Below are positions 22,500 to 31,194 of a stretch of 64,000 nucleotides of DNA, in pieces. The notes below the pieces were generated by a model, which was not told the DNA's origin, did not search any database, and saw only the letters and a list, made by a program, of their open reading frames with translations. The stretch is from Bedellia somnulentella. Its lineage: Eukaryota > Arthropoda > Insecta > Lepidoptera > Bedelliidae. The position numbers and the translations under genes are program-made. Each line of letters begins with the position of its first letter. Positions within the stretch are counted from its first letter, which is position 1. The stretch is from positions 6,894,501 through 6,958,500 of the forward strand of contig OY755197.1 of assembly GCA_963576735.1 (NCBI GenBank), read 5' to 3'.

Positions 22500-23615
22500 G
22501 TATAAAACAAAGTCGCTTTCGCTGTATGTCCGTATGTATGCTTAGATCTTTAAAACTACGCAACGGATTTTGATGCGGTTTTTTTTAATAGATAGAGTGA
22601 TTCTTAAGGAAGGTTTGTATGTATAATAAATGCATAATATAGTAGAGAAACACTGATAAATTTAAAGATTTCTAATGTGATGTCGTAAATAAGCACGTTT
22701 TTTTGCGCTTATATTGCAAACGCTGGCTGAACCCTACGAGATAGACCAAAATAATGTACTACAGTATTGTTCACCTTAAAAAGTTCAACAAAAAAGTCCG
22801 CAATGGTATATGTCTATCTCTTAGGGATAACCCAGCATAACCATTTTTATTCTTAACTAAAAAATGGTTATTTTCGAAGTGATTTGAAACAATACAGCAT
22901 TAATCCTTATCCAATTAAGTACCTTAAATAAATTGTGCATTTATTATAGCTCAATATGCTTTTTACAGCATGTAATTTAAGTGAATATTACCGAAGATAT
23001 TACAAATTTAAAATGCAGGGTCGTAGTTGTTTGCGCCGGCCGGCGCGTGCCTATAAATAGCGCGTCGATGGCCGCGCTGCGCTTCGCCTTACAGTACTTT
23101 ATGATTTGCAGCGATCGCACGCGTTTATCGGAGCTCTCTAGCGAGGAAAATATCAAGAATTAATTATAATAATATATAATAATATAATATATAATATATC
23201 TTTATTTCAAAAAAATAATTAAGATTAGAATTAAACTGAATAGAATAAGTATCTTTTGTTGTTGATTATCTTTTAATTTTTATTATTATTATTATATTAG
23301 TAGTATTGTAAGTACATTAGGGTAAGATAGGATTAGCTTAAAACCATATTTCTTGGTATTTCTTCCATTAAGACTTTGATTTGAATTTAGAGTTAAGACA
23401 ATTTAGTATTAGGGCGAGCATTTTCAATTATTGAAAATTATAGTTAAGTTCATAGAAGAACTGAATAGAATAGGTACATTTTGTTGTTGATAATCTTTTG
23501 TTTTTAGTCGAACGAATAGTAAGTAAATATCTTTTACTCCAGCACTAACCAAAAGGACATTCTGTAGTAGGTATATTTTGCATTGCACCCGTGCGAAGCC
23601 GGGGCGGGTCGCTAG
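22500..23615 (+). mobile_element. Second, non-autonomous Helitron nested in the first
   Basis: The left end is near TATAAAACAAAGTCGCTTTC, followed by CTACGCAACGGATTTTGATG, both sequence types seen at lepidopteran Helitron 5' ends. The right end GTGCGAAGCCGGGGCGGGTC-GCTAG at 23591-23615 has the terminal hairpin and CTAG. No replicase is present. It carries a GC-rich block with a TATA box at about 23015-23145. Confidence 0.75.
23015..23145 (+). promoter_or_regulatory. Promoter-like GC-rich block carried by the nested Helitron
   Basis: A GC-rich island with GCCGGCCGGCGC, then a consensus-looking TATA box (CCTATAAATAG, about 23050-23060), and TTACAGTACT about 30-40 bp downstream. The surrounding element is AT-rich. 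This fits a captured promoter and first-exon fragment; activity is not shown. Confidence 0.35.
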
Positions 23616-24740
23616 TATTGTATAATATTTATACATATGTTATATTTAATTTTAATACAATAATATTATTGATTGCAACATGATCTTCATGCTTATAATA
23701 TTTTTTCATTCCATTTGTACCTTGAAACTGCAATTCTCAAGGTTCCCTTTTTTGCACATTCGACATATATAAAATAAAGGTGTAGAAATACAGACTTTTT
23801 TTTTTTGGCCTTAACAAATTCAAAGGCTCTCTCTTTTTTATTTATTTATTAAGTAAGAAAATATCTTTAAGAAAATCTTATAAACTTTAAAGATATTATA
23901 ATAATGTCTATTACCAAAAGTCTAACAAAAAGAAAGCATTGTTAATTCTGTCTTGTTCTGATTATTTTTCTAGTCGAATTAGTTAAGCAGTTTCTACTGA
24001 AATCGTCTAAAATATTGTTAACTATGGTATGGTCATATATATATACATGTATATATGGTTGGCAATAGTAAGTGCTATTATACCTCTATAGGTATGGTGT
24101 ATCAAATACAGAGTGCACTCATTAATAAGTTTAATGTCTTAAATTAATCAACCAACAACAGTTTGGCGACAAATTCAAATCAAACCTTTCCTCTTGGTTT
24201 GGACTTATTCCTAAGCATATAAATATAATTGTATTTTAATCTCGGGAGTATAAGTAATTTATAAATATTATTCTTAAAAATAAATTTAAGTAAGCATTCT
24301 TATCTTCTTGTATAGATCTCAAGATATAGTTGCTACATGTATTTTAATTCTTCTTTCAAATACTTTGGCTACAAAGATTCATCTTTCTATTTTGAAAGAA
24401 ATTTTCGTTAATCATTTTACATTTACAATGACATAAACACTTTTTGGCTGCGTACTGATCAGGGATGCCCATTGGTAGTTTAAGAAAGCAAGTAGATAGA
24501 CTGGCTAGTCGACCTGTTTGGTATAGCTTTATTTTTTATCATCCTATATGTGATAAACAAAATATGTATTTTGACTTTTGGTATTATACTAGTTTTAGTA
24601 GTAAATGACAGTTTTTAAATACTTTGAAATTTAATGGGAAATGGACTTTCACCAATACCTTTAATTGTAATAATTTTATTGTTTGCAATAATTTATTTAA
24701 CCAAATACATGTTATCATTTGCAACCAGAACTCTAAACAT
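23616..24740. other. AT-rich stretch, no gene seen
   Basis: Only low-complexity AT-rich sequence and a short ATATATACATGTATATAT palindrome near 24030-24055. Confidence 0.5.
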
Positions 24741-24785
24741 CTACATGGTTTTACTAAATCTTGAGGATGTAACATTGAAATATAA

Positions 24786-25146
24786 TTTATGGTTAAAAGA
24801 ACTTACCTAAGTGAATTTCTACCAAAATTATATGAAATGTTACATCCGAAGAGATTTAGTACCCACCCTAACCCAGAGAAAGGTGAACCTATCTAACCCT
24901 TCAGTTGCAAATTCACAGCTAAGATACCTCTAAAATAAATGAAGAACCGAACATAGGAACGAGATTGGAGAGCGAGAGACCGATTGGTGAACGGAATGAG
25001 TTGAAAAATCGTTATTTTCGCTCTGAACGGTGTGACCATGCAGTGTATCCTGGATCGGACTACATGGTTTTACTAAATCTCTTCGGATGTAACATTTCAT
25101 ATAATTTTGGTAGAAATTCACTTAGGTAAGTTCTTTTAACCATAAA
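24786..25146. repeat. Inverted-repeat (MITE-like) element with 76-bp perfect arms
   Basis: The arm 24786-24861 is the exact reverse complement of 25071-25146 (76 of 76 bases), separated by 209 bp. Nested within, TGTTACATCCGAAGAG ... CTCTTCGGATGTAACA bounds a 259-bp unit (24838-25096) whose right half recurs inverted at 19143-19310. The perfect arms suggest a recent event. Confidence 0.88.
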
Positions 25147-25406
25147 ATGTTCAAGCGATAGTGGTATAAGTTTTATCTATCTATATACTACTGGATAGTA
25201 TTCATTCATACTTACCGAAGATATTCTTATTTCTGAACATAGAAACTTGGTACAAAATGGTTTGTTTCATGATTTTTCTGAACAATTAAAAAGGATTTTG
25301 TGAAATAGCAAATGAAAGTTAATATAGAGATATTTGTAATTTATTTATCTAGAAACATAATACATGGTGCGATTGAATTTATGAAATTCATCTATCCAAC
25401 ATTAAT

Positions 25407-25590
25407 GAGTATATATTAACGGGCATAAATCTCATAAAAGGGTAGCCATAGCTTCAGAGATAGTAATTCTTCATATATCATATTTATCCACTTTTGGGAA
25501 TAGATTAGGGAAAAGATAGTTAAATAAGGGTTGTTAGTGATGGGTTACCAACTGCATCGCCCAACAATCACTTAAAAAGCCTCAATATCC
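25407..25590 (-). repeat. Dispersed repeat A, partial
   Basis: Reverse-orientation copy (AACGGGCATAAATCTC ... CATCGCCCAACAATCACTT), similar in state to the copy at 18812. Confidence 0.65.
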
Positions 25591-26018
25591 TTTATATTCT
25601 TTACAACGCCCGCGGGAATATAAATATAAAAAAACAGAAGTTGTGATAGTGTTTAGGTGTTTTGGATGTAAAGCGGATGCAAAAAATGTAGTCCACGCGG
25701 ACGAAGTCGCGGGCAAAAAGCTAGTTCATTAATAAGCACAATGCAAAAATACTTTGTTTAACAGAACACTGGTTAAAAGCAGAACAAATGAACTTTAGTT
25801 TAAAGAATTACACAGTGGGCAGTTGTTTTAACAGGGAGGAAAATGTTACCAAAACAACAGCACAGTTTTATTTTAAGTACGTTGACAGTAATGATATAAT
25901 TAAAAAAATTAAAACCATTAACCTTAAAAAAACCGAACACATAACAGGAAGGTCAGTTTTCGTCATAAACAGAATAATAAATATAATCGCTCCCCATTTA
26001 ACGATACTTTTTAACAAA

Positions 26019-26282
26019 CATAACATAACATAAACGTTCACGCCGTTTATCCCCGAAGGGGTTGGCAGAGGTACCAATACTTCTGAACTCACATGGCAAG
26101 CGCCATCTAGTTTCCAGAGAAGGTACCCACGTTTTGCTTAGACAGTGTACTCACGTGATAGGGGGCAGGCCTATCGCCGTTTTGTACTAATACACTGTCA
26201 CATGACTAAGTAGAACTCAGCCATGTGGGTTTCCTCACGATGTTTTCCCTCACCGTTAGCAACCATGATAAATTAATAATAA
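26019..26282 (-). repeat. SINE B, 5'-truncated, with 13-bp target-site duplication
   Basis: ACTTTTTAACAAA is present at 26006-26018 and 26283-26295. The repeat matches SINE B in reverse orientation but lacks the tRNA-like head. It interrupts the CR1-like LINE, whose coding sequence continues after the second duplication. Confidence 0.88.
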
Positions 26283-26385
26283 ACTTTTTAACAAATGTAT
26301 AGATATAGGAGATTTTCCAGACAGTATGAAGTTAAGTAGGCTCATCCCACTTCATAAATCAGGAGATAGTCAGGACTTTACTAAT

Positions 26386-26570
26386 TATATGACCCAGATA
26401 ACTAGTTTACCGACCTCACCTTCCAAAGGTTGTCTGGAAGAGATCGCTTTTAGCGATAAGACCGCCGATTGTACCTCATTGTAAACTGTATGATAATTTC
26501 TAATGTAAATTTGTGTTTGATGTACAATAAAGAGTTATTCTATTCTATTCTATATGTCTATTTCTATTTT
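26386..26570 (+). repeat. LINE 3' tail insertion (GGTTGTCTGG family)
   Basis: This segment is nearly identical to 29093-29262. It starts ATAACTAGTTTACCGA, contains GGTTGTCTGGAAGAGATCGC and the hairpin ATCGCT-TTT-AGCGAT, then AATAAAGAGTTAT and a TTCTA repeat. It interrupts the RT frame of the CR1-like LINE and is best read as a strongly 5'-truncated LINE copy. Confidence 0.85.
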
Positions 26571-27720
26571 ACCCAAATTTTACCAGTTCTCAGTAAAGTT
26601 TTTGAGAAAATCATGTCCAACCAAATGCTTTTATATTTCAACAAACATAATATATTCCATGACGAGCAATATGGTTTTACTAAAGGTGGGTCTACTGTAG
26701 ATGCAGGAGTTTCACTAATGAAACATATTTTTAATTCATGGGAAAACTCCCGGGATGCGTTAGTTACCTATATTTTGTGACCTCACAAGTGCATTTGATC
26801 GTGAAAAAAGGAAATCGAGTTGATTAAACTTAAATATTACGGTTTTGACGAGCAAGCACTGAAATTAATGGCATCATATCTTAATGAAAGAACTTTAAAG
26901 GTTGATATTAATGGAACTACTTCGGAAGGATCAGAAATAGAGATGGGCGTTCCTCAGGGTTCTATACTTGGCCCATTATTGTTTCTGATTTACATTAATG
27001 ATTTACCATTTATGGTACAAAAGTAGTTTGAGATAGTTATGTTTGCAGATGACACTTCTTTAATATTTAATGTAGCGAGATCTTTCTACATCTCTTGACG
27101 ATGTAAATAAAGCTATCTCACTGGTATTACATTGGTTTACTGTAAATAACCTGGTTCTGAATGCCAAAAAAACTAAATGTATTAAATTTACTTTACCAAA
27201 TGTTAGGCATGTTGAGGCAAATATTGTTATTGACAGTGAAAAAGTAGAATTAGTTAAAGAAACAAAATTCCTAGGGATAACAATCGATTCTACGTTGCAA
27301 TGGGGACCACAGATACTAACACTTTCTAAAAGGCTGAGCTCAGCAGCGTATGCCGTACGTAAGATTAGAGAAATAGCAGACATAGAAACAGCTCGCATTG
27401 TTTATTTCAGTTATTTTCATAGCATTATCACTTACGGTATTTTATTATGGGGCTGATGTCCATAAAGTTTTCGTCTTACAAAAGCGAGCTATCCGATCTA
27501 TGTACATGTCGGTCGAGGTATTCGTTGCGCGAAAAATCTAAAGATATTGGCATTTTAACTGTCCCTTGTCAATACATATTTGAGAATTTAATGTATGCCA
27601 AAAAGCATATTGGACAATTTAGTATAGTTAGTGATAGGCATACTGTAAACACTCGAAATAAGGACAAACATAACGTACCGAAGTGGAGATTTAATAAAGT
27701 AAGTAACTCCTTTATAAAAT
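26570..27720 (+). pseudogene. CR1-like LINE reverse transcriptase remnant
   Basis: Frames, with shifts, encode LPVLSKVFEKIM, DEQYGFTKGGST, a DLTSAFD-like block, GVPQGSILGPLLFLIY and FADDTSLIF. They continue with KFLGITIDSTLQWGPQ and a C-terminal SLREKSKDIGILTVPCQYI. All palm motifs are visible, but at least three frameshifts or stops break the ORF. Confidence 0.85.
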
Positions 27721-27724
27721 AAAA

Positions 27725-28040
27725 ATAAAATAAAATAAAATAATCATTTATTTCAAAATAAAAAGATAAATCTTTGTTTTTTGAACGTCAAAATTCAACT
27801 TAATAATAAGTTTACTTCGGATTCGGAAGGTGTTTTGTTGAGAGAAGAACCCGTAAGAAACTCGTCAACACACATCTTTTTTTACGTCCATTACAATTTT
27901 GGTGTTAGCCCGGAAACATCCTGCACAGAGCCCTCGAACTCGATTTCGATCGAACTAAGATTTCTTTTAACAGCTGCTTTGAATTTTGTTTCTGATAAAT
28001 TTAAAATGTCCTCAGGTATTTTATTATACATTTTTACGCA
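27725..28040 (-). repeat. Truncated LINE 3' end in reverse orientation
   Basis: On the minus strand it encodes VKMYNKIPEDILNLSETKF, the usual CR1-type C-terminus, followed by a 3' UTR and an ATTTTATTTTATTTT tail near 27727-27760. It sits head to head with the plus-strand C-terminus MFNKLPSDMLELPVASFKK of the host LINE (28040-28150). Confidence 0.75.
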
Positions 28041-28192
28041 TTTTATGAGACTATCCATCAAAATGTTCAACAAACTTCCTTCTGACATGTTGGAATTGCC
28101 TGTGGCATCTTTTAAAAAGGCAATTAAAGCCATGCTTTTAAAGAAATCTTACTATAATAATAATAATAATAATAATAGTCGATAGTTCTCGA

Positions 28193-28885
28193 ATGATTTC
28201 TAGGATTGATTACAAATCACTGCCACCTGTGTTATTTGATGGAAAATCAATCTCTTTTAGCCCCGTGGTAAGGAACTTAGGCATTATGATCGATTGCAAT
28301 TTATCTTGGGTACCCCAATTAGAATCGGTAAGCCGAAGGATGTTCGCGTCAGCGGGCTCCCTCAGGAGACTGCGTAATTTTCTACCTACTGCTACCAAAA
28401 CTGCGTTAGCTCAATCTCTACTCCTTCCAATTTTGGATTACGCTGATACCTGTTATCTTGATTTAACGGAAGAACAGCTAAATAAATTAGAGCGTCTCCA
28501 AAACTTATGCATAAGGTTTGTTTTTGGATTGCGTAAGTATGATCACGTGTCTGTTTATCGTTCTAAACTTAAGTGGCTTCCTATTCGCCTCCGCCGAAAT
28601 GCGCATACTTTGTCTCTTCTTTACTCTATCTTGTTCAATCCTGCCACCCCTTTCTATCTAAAAGAACGTTTTCAATTTCTATCTTCTTCCCATAACCTTA
28701 ATTTACGTTCAGACCATAATCTTCAATTAACCATTCCCTCTCATTCAACCAATTTCTATGGCTCCTCTTTTTCTGTACACGCTGTGCAATTGTGGAACGC
28801 ACTTCCTGTGGAGGTGCGACTGGCTAAATCCCTTAATGTGTTCAAGGATCTGGTGAAACAACACTATCTCACTGAAGCGCTGTAA
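28193..28885 (+). pseudogene. C-terminal part of a CR1/L2-group LINE ORF2
   Basis: 230 codons, uninterrupted. NLGIMIDCNLSW, RRLRNFLP, LLLPILDYADTCYLDL and LWNALPVEVR are typical of the region after the RT palm in CR1/L2-group LINEs. The endonuclease and the RT catalytic motifs are absent, so it is 5'-truncated. The 3' UTR with the GGTTGTCTGG tail follows. Confidence 0.85.
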
Positions 28886-29262
28886 TACTGTTGCTTTTTA
28901 AATTATATGTATTAATTATATTTCTAAAACGTATTTGTGTATTTTATTTAGGTATTTGTATTACTTGTATATATAAAAGTATGTAGTTATGTATGTATGT
29001 GTGTTCATATGTGTGTAATATGTACCTATATTATTTTGTGTAATTAATAAATAATAAAAGTTAGTTTTAAAGTAAGCTTGTTTTGTGCATCTACCTAGAT
29101 AACTAGTTTACCGATCTCACCTTCCAAAGGTTGTCTGGAAGAGATCGCTTTTAGCGATAAGACCGCCGATTGTACCTCACTGTAAACTGTATGATAATTT
29201 CTTTTGTAAATTTGTGTTTGATGTACAATAAAGAGTTATTCTATTCTATTCTATTCTATAAT
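28886..29262 (+). mobile_element. 3' UTR and tail of the same LINE
   Basis: It contains the GGTTGTCTGGAAGAGATCGC block (about 29120-29145), the hairpin ATCGCT-TTT-AGCGAT, AATAAA, and a TTCTA-repeat end. The same tail occurs at 26386-26570 and, reversed, at 34269-34400. Confidence 0.85.
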
Positions 29263-29801
29263 GTTCAAGATTTTTTAAACGACAAAAACCCAACGCGCAC
29301 ATGACCGAGTCCGTATAGCTATAAATCTTCCCTCGTTATTCCCAGGAATAATTGTCTGGTGAGGATTTTTCTTTTCACGTTGCGTGATTGGTTTTTGTGA
29401 TGGACAATTTAGTTTAATTATGTCAAACTAGCGTTTGGTTTGGTCGCATAGAAAATCTTTTATAAAGTAAAAATATGACCCAAAATTGTACAAACCATAT
29501 TTTGAAAAAAATAAAAAATGTTAATGTAAAGAGTTACTTTGTTGCTTCTTCTCTTTACGAACACCTTCCGAAGCAATGGACTAATGATAGTTGTTAACTT
29601 AATTTTGAAAAATAAACTTTTTGACTTTTGACTTTTTTGACACTATAACAACAATTACTAATGAGGGGCTTTAATACAACACATGTTTGGTCACCATCGC
29701 TTTACAAAAGGTTGTAAATTCAATTACTGTGATTAAATTGGTCACTTTGCTTCTTTTATTAAGTGTGTAGTTCTGCTAATATTGTATTAAAATCACAACA
29801 C
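29263..29801. other. Intergenic, no gene seen
   Basis: AT-rich sequence; a short ACTTTTTGACTTTTGACTTTT simple repeat lies near 29618-29640. Nothing further is supported. Confidence 0.5.
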
Positions 29802-29868
29802 GTCGCCTCTTACGTACACCCACCGGAAGAAATGGGATAGTGCTATTCTAAGCCGACACTACACAGCA
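29802..29868 (-). repeat. Dispersed repeat A, head fragment
   Basis: Only the first roughly 67 bp of the family, reversed (CGTCGCCTCTTACGTACACC ... ACACTACACAGC). Confidence 0.75.
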
Positions 29869-30289
29869 AACTTCTTCACACTTCGACTCTTCTTGTCTGT
29901 CTTCAGAAAAAATCTATAAGTGTTCACCTCTTGATGATTTTGCATGTCCAAATACGGTACATAATATCCACACTATCTTACGTCTACGTTAATATGCAGA
30001 GCTGTTAAATTCATGTCAAAAAAGCGTTGGTGTATCGGTTAGGAAAAAAGAATGCTCTGCTGTTACACTGGGTGAACAGCGTGGTGTAAAAACAAGTCAC
30101 ACCCTGCCTAATTCCTCTGAATTTTACAAGTAGACGATTAACCTGCCTGATACCAAGCAAAGTATAGGTATTCTGAATACTAGTTGCCAAAAATATCATC
30201 ATCAGACAGGCGTGGGTTGAAATCCCGGTCGGACCTACAGCCTACACCAATTCGTCTATAGTAAAAAAAAAGCTTTTCTCAGAATGGCC

Positions 30290-30410
30290 AAAGTTTCATG
30301 TGAACTTCAAACCCACATTATATGGCTGCGAGGCATGGGTTCTTAGAAATACATATGCAAAAGACTGCGAGCGCTTGAGTTGTGGGTTCTTCGAAACCTT
30401 ATTATAACAT
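30290..30410 (+). pseudogene. Small LINE reverse-transcriptase C-terminal fragment
   Basis: The frame near 30320-30405 reads YGCEAWVLRNTYAKDCERLS, resembling the YGSEAWTL...RLEAFEMW block after the palm of RTE-like LINEs. It is short and damaged, so the clade is uncertain. Confidence 0.4.
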
Positions 30411-30592
30411 TCAAAGTTATACTATACGAAATGTATTAGGTTATTGCTCTCGTTACTCTCGTACAATAGTGTCACGTTTGCACGGAAAGACCAACTCCCT
30501 ATTATACAAAATAGATTCATGCTCAAGATCAAGGTGGTCTGAGTGCCTTGTACTTGTCTATAAAAGCTTTAATAGGTGATTAAGAACTATAA

Positions 30593-30650
30593 TCTCCATC
30601 AGGACTTGGATTTATTGACAATCTCCATCAGGACTTGGATTTATTGACAA
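30593..30650 (+). repeat. Tandem duplication of 29 bp
   Basis: AATCTCCATCAGGACTTGGATTTATTGAC occurs twice in a row with no visible change. Confidence 0.9.
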
Positions 30651-31194
30651 TCGAGGATCACTTTAAAAAACTCTTTCGTAGATAATTTTAATAAGATCCA
30701 TGACCAGTGACCACACTAATCCCTTACTACAGTCCGTTCACATTTATTTTACCTCCGACATTAATTTTTATTTAAGTTGTGTTAGCATCACTTGCTGCGA
30801 AGTGTCTAGTGCTTCGTGGTGTATTTTGCTTTTTTTACTGCTTTCGATATTATAATGAGTTATATCATTCAGTGAAGCGCCAAAAAAAAACTTTTTTAGG
30901 CCAGAGGTAAAATAAGAGTGAACGGACTGTACAAGCAACGCTTGATTGAACATATAGATCTTGCAATATACGAGCGCACGCCGCCTTTATTTGTACTTGT
31001 AATCGTAAATACATATCTTGGTTAGTGTGTGTATAAGATTTTGACAATGATTTAGAGATCATTATAAATGACAGTGAAAATGATGGCAGTGAATATTATG
31101 ACCGTGACAGTGTAGAAATGTTTGATGAAGGTAGGGATACAAGTTAGTATTAGTTATTTTGTGTTTCGTTCGGTTTTTTTAGGAATAATAATAA

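Larger units (their letters stand above)
17075..25724 (+). mobile_element. 8.65-kb composite Helitron inserted in the LINE endonuclease ORF
   Basis: The element starts TCTATACTATAATAAG after A17074 and ends GTCGCGGGCAAAAAGCTAG before T25725, i.e. at an AT target as Helitrons require. Directly before the end, CCACGCGG...CGCGGG forms the subterminal stem. Joining the two flanks gives an uninterrupted endonuclease frame (E-L | F-I-N-K-H), which supports treating the whole 8.65 kb as one insertion. Inside are a direct duplication, a satellite array, a nested Helitron and an inverted-repeat element. No replicase was seen, so it would be non-autonomous or have grown by later insertions. Confidence 0.72.
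15870..28185 (+). mobile_element. CR1-like LINE broken by four later insertions
   Basis: Coding pieces in order: ORF1 coiled-coil part (about 15880-16195), ORF1 esterase-like part (16200-16430 and 16696-16990), start of the ORF2 endonuclease (about 17000-17074), endonuclease continued plus the start of RT (25725-26018 and 26296-26385), RT fingers and palm (26570-27720), and the C-terminal end with an AAT tail (about 28040-28185). RT motifs GVPQGSILGPLLFLIYINDLP (split over 26944-27010) and FADDTS (27043-27060) are clear. Insertions inside it are repeat A (16431-16685), a Helitron (17075-25724), SINE B (26019-26282) and a LINE 3' tail (about 26386-26570). A reversed LINE tail also lies at about 27725-28040. 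Several frameshifts show it is dead. Confidence 0.82.

Noticed and set aside
27891..28133. Separate small protein on the minus strand
   Set aside because: It is the C-terminus of a truncated LINE in reverse orientation and part of the overlapping host LINE.
31044..31136. Acidic reading frame (DSENDGSEYYDRDSVEMFDEG) as a transposase N-terminus
   Set aside because: Acidic starts occur in piggyBac-type transposases, but the piece is about 30 codons with no further domain; too little to call.
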